In this document: positions 24,154 to 32,917 of the stretch, one piece after another
Numbering within the stretch: the stretch's first letter is position 1
Layout of the letters: the number at the start of each line of letters is the position of its first letter
Origin: Desulfatiglans sp.
GTDB taxonomy: Bacteria > Desulfobacterota > DSM-4660 > Desulfatiglandales > HGW-15
Assembly: GCA_012513605.1 (NCBI GenBank)
Contig: JAAZBV010000153.1
Coordinates: 1-64,000 of the forward strand
Direction: 5' to 3'
DNA: 64,000 nt
The notes under the pieces: model-generated
Seen by the model: the letters and a program-made list of their open reading frames with translations, nothing else
What the model was told of the DNA's origin: nothing
Databases searched by the model: none
Translations under genes and position numbers: made by a program

Positions 24154-24660
24154 TGTAATTTCTCCGTTTTCTATAAGATTAAAAAATTAAAAAATCATAA
24201 AATATCTAACATGCGGTTGATAATTTAGCAGGGAAAACAAGATGATTGAACCCTGATAATAATCAGCCTTTTAAAGGGCCTGTGAAGGCTTCCTGTTCCT
24301 GTTTTTCAGGCAATGCACTATAAAATTTCTAATAAAGGATGTCAAACCAAAATGAACTCCTCCACGACTGGCCTTTTCTATAATATTGTTAAGCATACAA
24401 GAGTGTTGGCCTTGAATTTATTCTTTTTTTACAGAATAGCAAGGCACTATCCCGGTCAAGATTTTGACATGTTTTCGCTGGGTTACCCTATTTTTTTGTG
24501 TTTTTCCAAACCCCCCTTATAACTATAACGATAACATGCTGATTTAATTAATCAAACCCCCTTTGGCATCCCTATGGCAGGAATCTTGCTATATTTTAAT
24601 TATTCGCCTGATTAATCTGATGGGTGCTATATGGAAAAAGCAGAGGGATAAATAGGCAAC
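24154..24660. other. intergenic region between divergent genes
   Basis: About 500 bases hold the minus-strand promoter listed separately and a ~157-base methyltransferase leader with short CCTG/CAGG repeats but no recognised riboswitch. An AT-rich stretch leads to the kinase gene. A 69-residue plus-strand frame at 24313 has no start signal or family and is not taken as a gene. Confidence 0.5.
24317..24345 (-). promoter_or_regulatory. near-consensus sigma-70 promoter for the methyltransferase gene
   Basis: On the minus strand TTGACA, 17-base spacer, TATAGT, with transcription start expected near 24310. Confidence 0.65.
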
Positions 24661-26967
24661 ATGGCAGCAAACCAATTATCGGAAAAAAATATTACCCTTA
24701 AATTCAATACATTATTGAACAGGAGGCTATTCAGTGCCCCTGTCTTCTGGTTTGTTGTCATAGTCGCTATCGGCCTGATTCTGGGTGACTATCTATTCAA
24801 GGGCTATATATCCATATTACTTGTAATCACTACCTTTATAGCGGCCTTACTGGTTTTCACCTATTATGACATGCTGTTAAGACTAAAAAAAGCTGATGAG
24901 CACAGCAGGGAAGTCGAGGCAAGGGCTAGGAAGATAGAGGTTGCAAGCAGTTACAAATCACAATTTCTTGCAAACATGTCCCATGAGCTGCGCACCCCTT
25001 TAAACAGTATAATACTTCTGTCTCAGCTCCTTTCTGAAAACAGGGAGAATAACCTTACAGGCAAACAGGTAGAATATGCACGCTGCGTACACAGTTCAGG
25101 ACATGACCTTCTTAACCTGATCAATCAAATACTTGACCTCTCAAAGATAGAATCAGGCAAGATGGAGCTTAACATCGAGGATATCCCGCTGGATGAGATG
25201 ATAGCCTCTATCCATAGAAAATTCAGGCCTGTCTCTGAAGAAAAAAACCTGCGGTTCAATGTGAAAAAGAATGCAACCCTTCCGGGGATAGTGGCGTCAG
25301 ACAGGCAAAGGATAGAACAGATATTAAATAACCTGCTCTCCAATGCATTTAAATTTACCCCCCAGGGTGAGATAATCCTAAAAATCGGCAGACCGGAGAA
25401 GGATATTGAACTGTCTGCGAGCGGTCTAACGCATGAAAAATGCATCTCATTTTCTGTATCTGATACAGGGATAGGTGTGCCAAAGGACAAGATTAATCTT
25501 ATCTTTGAGCCCTTTCAACAGGGTGATGGCGACACAGGCCGAAGGTTTGGAGGAACAGGTCTTGGTCTTTCCATATCAAGGGAGCTGGCCAGGCTTCTAA
25601 AAGGGGAAATCCAGGTTAAAAGCGTTGAGGGCGCAGGTTCAACCTTCTCACTGTTTCTTCCTGAATCTTTAAAATTTAAGTCGCGTGCAAATGAGGATAT
25701 CAAACCTGCTGGTGATAATAAAGATCACCTTGAAACCCCTTTGATGAAATACAGTCCTGCCCATGATGATTTTAAAGAGATAACCAAAGGTGGTATCCCC
25801 ATTTTACTGATAGAAGATGACCTGCCTTTTGCTGAGACATTCAGGGATTTCGCCATCACAAAGGGTTTTAAAACCATTATTGCACAGGATGGTGAGACCG
25901 GACTGGATATCATAGCCAGATATAATATCAGGGCTATTATTCTTGACATCACCCTTCCCGGGATAAATGGATTGGCTGTGATGTCAAGGCTCAAGGATGA
26001 CCTTAAGACAAGGCATATCCCTGTCTATTTTGTATCTGGTTCTGACAGTCGGCGTGAAGCCATAAGGATGGGCGCAACAGGCTATATATCAAAACCTGCC
26101 AATGCTGCAGCCTTTGAAGGACTCTTTTCAGACATAGAAAAAACAGCTGTTAAGTCAGAAAGAAGGCTTCTTGTAATAGAGGATAATGAGGTAACAAGAA
26201 ACCTGATAGAAAAGCTGTTTGAAGGCACAGGGATAGGGATTACCTATGTATCAACAGGAAAAGAGGCATTACAAAAAATTACCTTTGAACAATTTGACTG
26301 TGTCATCCTTGATCTTACACTCCCTGACATATCCGGCTTTGAGATTCTTTCAGAGATAAAAAACAATGAATCGCCCTTTTCATCCCCGATCATTGTATAT
26401 ACAGGAAAAAGGCTCTCCGCACATGAAAGGGTTATCCTTGATGAATATACAGAAAGCATAGTTGTAAAGGGGGTAAACTCCCCTGCAAGGCTTCTGGATG
26501 AGGCAACCCTCTTTCTCCACATTGCAGAATCGGAGCTTCCCGAAGAGAGAAAAAAGATGCTCAGGATGATACATGACAAGGATGCGATCCTTAAGGGTAA
26601 AAAGGTTCTTATTGCAGATGATGACATGAGGAATCTTTTTGTGCTCACCAATATACTGGAGAGTAAAGGTGTGAGTGTCATCACTGCAAAAAATGGCATA
26701 GAGACCCTCAATTCACTCAAAGAGAACCCCGGAATTGATCTTATAATTATGGACATGATGATGCCTGAAAAGGATGGCTTTATGGCGGTTAAAGAGATCA
26801 GGGAGAAGCCCGATTTTGCTGAACTGCCTGTAATAGCGCTCACTGCAAGGGCAATGAAGGGTGATCGCGCCAGATGCATAGAGGCAGGCGCAAGTGATTA
26901 TCTTTCAAAGCCCTTTGAAAAGGAGCGGCTTTTCTCAATTTTGAGTGCATGGCTCTATAATATTTAG
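24661..26967 (+). CDS. membrane hybrid histidine kinase with three receiver domains
   Basis: A 768-residue protein. Two adjacent transmembrane helices (~25-42 and ~49-68) with almost no periplasmic loop are followed by a coiled linker. The HisKA domain has NMSHELRTPLN (phospho-acceptor His108), and the HATPase has NNLLSNAFKFT, DTGIGVPKDK, FEPFQQ and GTGLGLSIS. Three REC domains follow, all with acceptor Asp: AIILDITLPG, CVILDLTLPD and LIIMDMMMPE. The tiny sensor part suggests a membrane or cytoplasmic cue, or control by another protein. The next gene starts 9 bases on and encodes a REC/GGDEF protein, a likely phosphorelay partner. Input signal unknown. Confidence 0.93.
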   Translation: MAANQLSEKNITLKFNTLLNRRLFSAPVFWFVVIVAIGLILGDYLFKGYISILLVITTFIAALLVFTYYDMLLRLKKADEHSREVEARARKIEVASSYKSQFLANMSHELRTPLNSIILLSQLLSENRENNLTGKQVEYARCVHSSGHDLLNLINQILDLSKIESGKMELNIEDIPLDEMIASIHRKFRPVSEEKNLRFNVKKNATLPGIVASDRQRIEQILNNLLSNAFKFTPQGEIILKIGRPEKDIELSASGLTHEKCISFSVSDTGIGVPKDKINLIFEPFQQGDGDTGRRFGGTGLGLSISRELARLLKGEIQVKSVEGAGSTFSLFLPESLKFKSRANEDIKPAGDNKDHLETPLMKYSPAHDDFKEITKGGIPILLIEDDLPFAETFRDFAITKGFKTIIAQDGETGLDIIARYNIRAIILDITLPGINGLAVMSRLKDDLKTRHIPVYFVSGSDSRREAIRMGATGYISKPANAAAFEGLFSDIEKTAVKSERRLLVIEDNEVTRNLIEKLFEGTGIGITYVSTGKEALQKITFEQFDCVILDLTLPDISGFEILSEIKNNESPFSSPIIVYTGKRLSAHERVILDEYTESIVVKGVNSPARLLDEATLFLHIAESELPEERKKMLRMIHDKDAILKGKKVLIADDDMRNLFVLTNILESKGVSVITAKNGIETLNSLKENPGIDLIIMDMMMPEKDGFMAVKEIREKPDFAELPVIALTARAMKGDRARCIEAGASDYLSKPFEKERLFSILSAWLYNI

Positions 26968-26976
26968 GACACGATA

Positions 26977-28611
26977 ATGACAGGACATGAAAAACCAAAC
27001 ATACTGATTGTGGATGATCTCCCGACCAATCTGACTGTACTGGAAGCCCTTCTGAAGGAGCTTGATATTAATATAGTAAAGGCCCGGTCAGGAAGCGAGG
27101 CGCTCTCCCGTATGATAGAGGATGATTTTGCCCTTGTTCTTCTTGATGTGCAGATGCCTGAAATGGATGGCTTTGAAACAGCAGAATTGATGCGTGGGAG
27201 CGCCAAGACCCGACAAATACCCATTATCTTTGTCACTGCAATAAATAAAGATCAGGAACACATATTCAGGGGATATGAGGCAGGGGCTGTAGATTATCTG
27301 TTCAAACCTTTCAAGCCCCAGATTTTAAAGGGGAAGGTAAAGATATTCATAGACCTCTATAACCAGAAAAAAAGGCTCGAAGGGATAAACAGCGGTCTGA
27401 GAGAGGCAAACAGGAAGATACTTGATCAGCAGAGGTCTGTCATAGAGGAAGAAAGATTAAAGGTGCTGCTCCAGCTCTCAGGTGCCACTGCGCATGAACT
27501 CAACCAGCCTCTCATGGGGCTCCAGGGCTATATAGACCTCATAAAAAGGGAAAAAAACCCTGCTAGGATCTTGCAGTATGCCCTGAAACTTGAGGAGGCC
27601 TCCGCAAGGATATCAGGCATCATTCAGAAGATACAGACCATCCGATATGATGAAGTGGTGCAATATTCACCCAGCACATCCATCATTGATATTGATCAGA
27701 AGATAAATATCCTCATCATTGAAGATTCAGACCATGATTTTGAGGCTATTCGCCATATCTTGAAGGAAAATACAAAAATCCATATTGATAGAAAAACTAG
27801 CATTGAAGAAACAATCAAACATATAAAACAAAAAAGCCCGGACCTGTTACTGCTTGATTACTATCTTACAGATGGGAATGCCTTTGACCTTCTTGAGAGA
27901 ATGAAAAATGAACAGCTTGAAATCCCTGTTGTAATAATAACAGGTCAGGGTAATGAGGTGATAGCATCAAAGATCATACAGGCCGGGGCATATGATTATC
28001 TGCCGAAGGACAGCCTTAACAGCAATTCACTCTCAAGGGCTATAATGAATACCCTTGAAAAATCAAAACTTAAAAAACAGGTAAAGGAGACCTATAACAG
28101 GATGGTGGACATGTCTGTCCGTGATGCCCTGACAGGCCTCTATAACAGGCGATATTTTATGGAGGTGCTGGATCGTGAAATATCAAGGTCACAACGGTAT
28201 AAAACCGACCTGGTGCTGTGTCTGCTGGATATCGACCATTTTAAAAATATAAATGACACCTATGGACATGCAGCAGGAGACACTGTCCTGAAAAAGCTCG
28301 GCATTTTACTTAAGGAGAGTATCCGGGACAATGATATTGCCTGCCGTTATGGCGGAGAGGAATTTATCATTCTGCTCCCCCATACCAACATAGAGGAGGC
28401 GAGCATCATGACCGAAAGGTTCAGGGAAAGGGTGGCTTCATATGACTTTAAGCATGAATCGTCACACCTGAAGACAACTGTGAGCATAGGGATTGCGCAG
28501 TATCAGAGGGGAGAAGACAAATCCGGCAGCATTTTTGTTGAGCATGCTGACAGTGCCCTTTACCAGGCAAAGGCGGAGGGCAGAAACAGGTCGGTTATCT
28601 TTCTGGAATAA
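26977..28611 (+). CDS. REC-HisKA-REC-GGDEF diguanylate cyclase
   Basis: A 544-residue protein. REC1 (~8-125) has LIVDD, acceptor Asp in LVLLDVQMPE and Lys in DYLFKPF. A HisKA-like helical segment follows (~160-215) with ATAHELNQPLMG, whose His is in H-box context, but no HATPase domain comes after it. REC2 (~235-355) has LLLLDYYLTDG. A C-terminal GGDEF domain (~380-544) has RYGGEEF and an upstream RDND that fits the product-inhibition I-site. The protein should make cyclic di-GMP under phosphorylation control. A lone HisKA can act as a phosphotransfer module, which would let the upstream kinase feed both receivers. Confidence 0.92.
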   Translation: MTGHEKPNILIVDDLPTNLTVLEALLKELDINIVKARSGSEALSRMIEDDFALVLLDVQMPEMDGFETAELMRGSAKTRQIPIIFVTAINKDQEHIFRGYEAGAVDYLFKPFKPQILKGKVKIFIDLYNQKKRLEGINSGLREANRKILDQQRSVIEEERLKVLLQLSGATAHELNQPLMGLQGYIDLIKREKNPARILQYALKLEEASARISGIIQKIQTIRYDEVVQYSPSTSIIDIDQKINILIIEDSDHDFEAIRHILKENTKIHIDRKTSIEETIKHIKQKSPDLLLLDYYLTDGNAFDLLERMKNEQLEIPVVIITGQGNEVIASKIIQAGAYDYLPKDSLNSNSLSRAIMNTLEKSKLKKQVKETYNRMVDMSVRDALTGLYNRRYFMEVLDREISRSQRYKTDLVLCLLDIDHFKNINDTYGHAAGDTVLKKLGILLKESIRDNDIACRYGGEEFIILLPHTNIEEASIMTERFRERVASYDFKHESSHLKTTVSIGIAQYQRGEDKSGSIFVEHADSALYQAKAEGRNRSVIFLE

Positions 28612-28626
28612 AGAGTGTGTGCCTTT

Positions 28627-29433
28627 TTAATTCGAGCCTCTTTCTTTATTAAACCTGTTTCTTGCTATGACTGCCGCACCAAGCGCCCCTGTTATCTGGG
28701 GGTCTGTTGAAAGGGAGATAAACCCGATCCCAAGGTAATCCTCAAGGGCCTTTCTCATACTTTCATTTTTTGCAACACCCCCCACAAAGACAATATTCTT
28801 ATCAATGCCAAGCCTTTTCGCCATGTTTCCTACCCTTCTGGCTATGCTCTGATGAAGCCCAGCAGCAATGTCTCTCTTTGTATTCCCCTGTGCAACCAGT
28901 GATATCACCTCTGATTCGGCAAACACAATACATGTGCTGTTTATAGCGCAGGGGTTTAATGACTTTTCATAGAGGGAGCTGAACTCCGTCATCTCAAGCT
29001 TGAGGGCCCTTGCCATTACCTCTAAAAAACGTCCTGTCCCGGCAGCGCACCTGTCATTAAGGATAAAATCCATGATTGTGCCATCCGGTTTCAGCTTTAT
29101 TGCCTTGCTGTCCTGTCCGCCTATATCTATTATACCCTCAATCTCACTGTTTATATGCCTGACACCTGTGGCATGACAGGTGATCTCTGTTGCCGTGTGA
29201 TCAAAAAAATCAAGGGATATCCTTCCATATCCTGTCCCTACTGAGTATGAGACATCTTCTCTTTTAGCCTCTATCATGCCCAGCACAGAGCCAAGGGCAT
29301 CAACGCCCGCCTTTTTGGGGTCAGCATCCGTATAGATCACCGTGCTGGCAAGGATGCCATCGCTGTCTATTATAACGCATTTGGTGGTCATTGACCCCAC
29401 ATCAATGCCGGCAAATAAGTCTCTTTTATCCAT
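28627..29433 (-). CDS. BadF/BcrA/HgdC-type activase (acyl-CoA dehydratase activator family)
   Basis: A 268-residue ASKHA ATPase: GIDVGSMTTKCVIID, IDIGGQDSKAI, NDRCAAGTGRFLE and FVGGVAKNE. The Cys in NDRCAAGTG and the one in NSTCIVFAESE are the usual ligands of a 4Fe-4S cluster shared between two subunits. These proteins hydrolyse ATP to pass one low-potential electron to a dehydratase or reductase. The dehydratase partner (HgdAB-like) is not visible nearby. It is the single-domain form, and its stop is convergent with the GGDEF gene, 15 bases apart. Oxygen-sensitive chemistry fits the anaerobic character of the window. Confidence 0.9.
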   Translation of the reverse strand: MDKRDLFAGIDVGSMTTKCVIIDSDGILASTVIYTDADPKKAGVDALGSVLGMIEAKREDVSYSVGTGYGRISLDFFDHTATEITCHATGVRHINSEIEGIIDIGGQDSKAIKLKPDGTIMDFILNDRCAAGTGRFLEVMARALKLEMTEFSSLYEKSLNPCAINSTCIVFAESEVISLVAQGNTKRDIAAGLHQSIARRVGNMAKRLGIDKNIVFVGGVAKNESMRKALEDYLGIGFISLSTDPQITGALGAAVIARNRFNKERGSN

Positions 29434-29469
29434 ATAATCCTTACCTGTAATTCTCTTAGGATTTATATC

Positions 29470-31335
29470 CTATTCCACGCTAAAAACCCTGTATGAATGG
29501 GGCTTTACTGTCAGTTCAAAGGTCTTTTCAGTTGATGGCCTGCCCCAGAAACCCTGGATATCCTTTCCCCTCAAAGCCTCTCCAGTCTCAATGTCCTTAA
29601 TATTTTTACCCTTTGGGGCAACAAGCCTGATGTCCACGGGCGCATCCCTGAATGAATGCGCCACAGCGGTATTGTTGTCATATAGGAATATGGATACCCT
29701 TGCAGGGCCGTGCAACCGCACAAACTGATTTTTTGTTAATGTATCCCTTATTTTGTTAAGCACCTCATCAGGCATGTCATATATATCTGCAAAATTATCA
29801 GGTATGGTGAGCACGTAAAGATTCCCGTCCGCATAATCTGCCCTGTGAAGTATGGGCCATCCAAGGCCGTTATCAAGGGCAGAGACCTCTTCCCATGAAT
29901 CATTGGTCATGTACTGTATCTGAGGTATGATCATCTCCTTTTCGCCCTTTATCAGGCCACCCCACCCTGCCTTGAAATCCTTAACAATGGCCTTCCTCTC
30001 TGTATACCTGAGCTCAACGATCTCCTCAATGCCCTTACCCATAAGTGCGCGTAACAGACCTGATGTGATCACAACATCATTTCCATTAACTAGCTGACCT
30101 TTAATCTTGTTAACGATATCAGGATCAAACTTTGCCGATTCTGTGAGTAGAATTATATTTTCACCCGAAGGAAACTCCGGATAAAGATCAATGGGGATGC
30201 CTGCCATGCCTAAAAAATTATGGAGAAAATCCTCGCCAGTGGAATGATAGGGCTTATAGCTTTTAAGGCCGATCGGCCTTCCAAGATACCCGAGTATATT
30301 ATCTATCTGCTCCAGGGCTGTTACGGCGACAAGGGCCATATTTGCATCTTTTTTATATTTATCCCCATCAAGGTATGGCTTTATCATTGTATCAAAATCG
30401 AAACTGGTTCCAGTACCCTGCCATGGGCCGCGAAGCTGTTTAGTGATTGGAAGCCCCATCTGCATATAATCAAACATGGTCATCTCAGGGGCCTTTGCAA
30501 GGAGCGTGAGCCACAACTGCTCTGCATACCTGTCTGCCGTGTTGGAAGCGTATGTATCCACCCATCCACCGCCGTTTTTACCAGGGGCGATATTTTCAAA
30601 ATACCTTATGATCTGGTAACCCTGGTACTCCTGGAGGTGCTGATCTGTCATCACGCTGTCACGGGTCTCTGTCCCTGTATATATCCCGTCAAATATCTTT
30701 GGCCCCCGCTCAAGGTCAAAGCCCAGCCCCTGAAAGTGCTCATACCAGTTGGGATACTTGATAACCACCTTTATCTTCGGGTTAACTGCCTTTGCAGGGC
30801 CCACTACCAATGTCTTTGCCGCCTCGGAAAGGAGATCCATCCTGAACTGTGACCAGCTCTTGTCTCCTTTGGCGGCTATGCATTTTTTACACTTGCAGCT
30901 TGTATAAAAAAAGTCATCCAGGATAAGCTCATCAAAGTGCCGGGCACTCATTTCAACAATCTGTTTCAGCTTTTTGCGGTGCTCTTCATTGGTGTAGCAG
31001 TAAGTCTCAAAATTATTGGGCTCGCTTACGGTTATGGTGATGCCTCCCGCGGTTTTGATACCCTTTGATTTAAAGAATTTGATTATTGGCTCAAGCGCCG
31101 CTTCATCAATAACTGTCATATCCCTGTGGGTTTCAAGGTATATCTTGTCTATGTTCAGGTGCTGATCCATCTGTTCAAATGTGGCTTTAAGCCACACAGG
31201 GTCCTTCATCTTGATCACCTCAAAGACCCTTGCATATACAGATACATCAAAGTTTTTATACCCATCATCAGCAAGGGTGGAAAGGGAACATATTGTAACA
31301 AGTGGCAGTAAAAGCATTGTCTGAAAAGTATTCAT
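29470..31335 (-). CDS. exported protein resembling a glycoside-hydrolase-type TIM barrel
   Basis: A 621-residue protein with a signal peptide (MNTFQTMLLLPLVTICSLSTLADD). The start is fixed by CGGAGG 5 nt before this ATG; a longer in-frame reading has no SD. Residues ~30-330 alternate strands and helices like a TIM barrel: KIYLETHRDM, FKSKGIKTAGGITI, FDELILDDFFYTSCKCKKC with a CxCxxC-like cluster, and IKVVIKYPNWYEHF. The C-terminal ~250 residues look like a flavodoxin-like/beta-galactosidase-trimerisation part plus a beta domain. No specific family was recognised; carbohydrate or cell-surface hydrolysis is an inference. The activase gene lies 36 bases downstream in the same direction. Confidence 0.65.
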   Translation of the reverse strand: MNTFQTMLLLPLVTICSLSTLADDGYKNFDVSVYARVFEVIKMKDPVWLKATFEQMDQHLNIDKIYLETHRDMTVIDEAALEPIIKFFKSKGIKTAGGITITVSEPNNFETYCYTNEEHRKKLKQIVEMSARHFDELILDDFFYTSCKCKKCIAAKGDKSWSQFRMDLLSEAAKTLVVGPAKAVNPKIKVVIKYPNWYEHFQGLGFDLERGPKIFDGIYTGTETRDSVMTDQHLQEYQGYQIIRYFENIAPGKNGGGWVDTYASNTADRYAEQLWLTLLAKAPEMTMFDYMQMGLPITKQLRGPWQGTGTSFDFDTMIKPYLDGDKYKKDANMALVAVTALEQIDNILGYLGRPIGLKSYKPYHSTGEDFLHNFLGMAGIPIDLYPEFPSGENIILLTESAKFDPDIVNKIKGQLVNGNDVVITSGLLRALMGKGIEEIVELRYTERKAIVKDFKAGWGGLIKGEKEMIIPQIQYMTNDSWEEVSALDNGLGWPILHRADYADGNLYVLTIPDNFADIYDMPDEVLNKIRDTLTKNQFVRLHGPARVSIFLYDNNTAVAHSFRDAPVDIRLVAPKGKNIKDIETGEALRGKDIQGFWGRPSTEKTFELTVKPHSYRVFSVE

Positions 31336-31519
31336 AAAAACCTCCGAAATATGGACATGCAGCCATTTTTTGATTTCCGGCAATACTATTTGGGGTTATT
31401 TCCTTTGTCAAGGAGACTAATGGGCCTGACATGAAAAAGTAGAGGGTTCAGCCAGCTCCACCTGAATATGAAGCAATCTTTTGTTAATTAATAAGATAAT
31501 TTTTCTGCACCTTAAATAT

Positions 31520-32242
31520 TTAAAGCAGGTATTCCTTCTTAACATTCTGAAGGGCATGAAATATGTTGCCCTTAATCTTTCTATTGGTCTTGTAAATGGT
31601 GTTGAGCATATTCTTTATCTCTTCACGTTTTGATCTGCCTGATGTGGGGCAGCAGTTTTCAAGAACAGGCAGCTCAATATCCTTTGCATATCTTTTTATT
31701 ACCTTCTCATCAACCATGAAAAGGGGCCTAATAATCTTTATCTTTCCACTAAATAATTCCTGCATTGGAAGCATGGTGGAGAGAGATCCACCATAGAACA
31801 TGTTTATAAAGAGGGTCTCTATAATGTCATCCTTGTGGTGCCCGAGTGCGATCTTGTTGCATTCGAGTTCTGCAGCGAGCTCAAACAGGTGTTTTCGCCT
31901 ATTCCTTGCGCAGAAAAAGCATGGGTTTTCCAGGTTCTCAGGGCTGTGCGCCCTTGGTCCGAAATCCCCTGTGATTACCCTGTAGTTAAAGCCATGTCTC
32001 TCAAAATGTGCCTGTATGTTACTGGCATTATCCCCGCCAAAGCCAGGGTCAATATGAACCGCTGTTATGGAATATTTTATTGGGAGCCTTGCAAGCCTTT
32101 CCTGTATCAGCCACAGAAGGGACATGCTGTCCTTTCCACCTGACACGGAAACAAGGATATGATCACCCTCTTCGGTCATATTGTATTTATGGATGGCTTT
32201 ACCCATGAGCCTCTTAATCTCATTATGGGCATACCCGCTCAT
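31520..32242 (-). CDS. TtcA-family PP-loop tRNA thiolation protein
   Basis: A 240-residue ATP-pyrophosphatase. SVSGGKDSMSLL (~residue 32) is the PP-loop. PCFFCARNRRKHLF supplies the CxxC pair and LENCCPTSGRSKR the C-terminal Cys that complete an iron-sulfur site in TtcA-type enzymes. ALGHHKDDIIETL is also typical. It would activate a tRNA base with ATP and insert sulfur (2-thiocytidine in E. coli TtcA); the exact base in this organism is not known. The start overlaps the yggS-like stop (ATGA), so the two are translationally coupled. Cytoplasmic. Confidence 0.88.
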   Translation of the reverse strand: MSGYAHNEIKRLMGKAIHKYNMTEEGDHILVSVSGGKDSMSLLWLIQERLARLPIKYSITAVHIDPGFGGDNASNIQAHFERHGFNYRVITGDFGPRAHSPENLENPCFFCARNRRKHLFELAAELECNKIALGHHKDDIIETLFINMFYGGSLSTMLPMQELFSGKIKIIRPLFMVDEKVIKRYAKDIELPVLENCCPTSGRSKREEIKNMLNTIYKTNRKIKGNIFHALQNVKKEYLL

Positions 32243-32898
32243 TCGTAGTCCCGCGTCCCGAAAAGCCTGGTGCCTATCCTTATAAGGTTAGCCCCCTCCT
32301 CTATTGCTATTTTATAAGAGTCTGACATGCCCATGGAGAGATATCTCATTTCAACCCCTTTTATATCTTCATTTTTTATGTGTTCAAATATCTCTCTTGT
32401 CTTTTTATAGCAGGGCCTCAGTAATTCGGGTTCTACAGTGAACGGCCCCATTGTCATCAGCCCCATAACACGGATATTTGAGAGGGTCGCGATCTCCTTT
32501 ATCAGAGGTATTGCACCCTCGGGCATTACGCCTGTCTTCTGATCCTCCTCTCCGCTGTTTACCTCTATGAGTATCGGCATGATCTTGCCTATCTCTTTAC
32601 ATGCCCTGTCTACAAGGGCACAGAGCTTCATGGAGTCTATGGTCTCTATCATGTCAAAAATTGTTACCGCTTTTTTCACCTTGTTCTTCTGGAGGTGACC
32701 GATCATGTGCCAATTCACTCTATTGCCTATAATGTTAAAAGCCTGCTCTGCCTCCTGAACATAGTTTTCGCCCACAATGGTGAGTCCTGCATCAATGGCC
32801 TCCATGATCTCGTAAGGTGTTCTTGTCTTGGCAGCGCCCACAAGCGTTACACCCGGAGGCATCCCTGCAATAATCTTTTTTACCTCTTCCCTGACCAT
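32239..32898 (-). CDS. YggS-family pyridoxal phosphate homeostasis protein
   Basis: A 219-residue single-domain alanine-racemase-fold protein. LVGAAKTRTPYEIMEAI contains the Lys that binds PLP. IVGENYVQEAE, WHMIGHLQKNKVKK, LIEVNSGEEDQKTGV, LMTMGPF and LSMGMSDSYKIAIEEGANLIRIG follow the family in order. It regulates PLP and amino-acid pools rather than acting as a racemase. An AGGAGAAAGGG stretch precedes the ATG. It is the middle gene of an HDAC-YggS-TtcA operon, with 19 bases to the HDAC stop and overlap with ttcA. Confidence 0.92.
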   Translation of the reverse strand: MVREEVKKIIAGMPPGVTLVGAAKTRTPYEIMEAIDAGLTIVGENYVQEAEQAFNIIGNRVNWHMIGHLQKNKVKKAVTIFDMIETIDSMKLCALVDRACKEIGKIMPILIEVNSGEEDQKTGVMPEGAIPLIKEIATLSNIRVMGLMTMGPFTVEPELLRPCYKKTREIFEHIKNEDIKGVEMRYLSMGMSDSYKIAIEEGANLIRIGTRLFGTRDYE

Positions 32899-32917
32899 CC
32901 CTTTCTCCTGCTACCCC

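Noticed and set aside
24313-24522. 69-residue plus-strand frame between the methyltransferase and kinase genes
   Set aside because: It overlaps the minus-strand promoter region, has no SD and no recognisable sequence.
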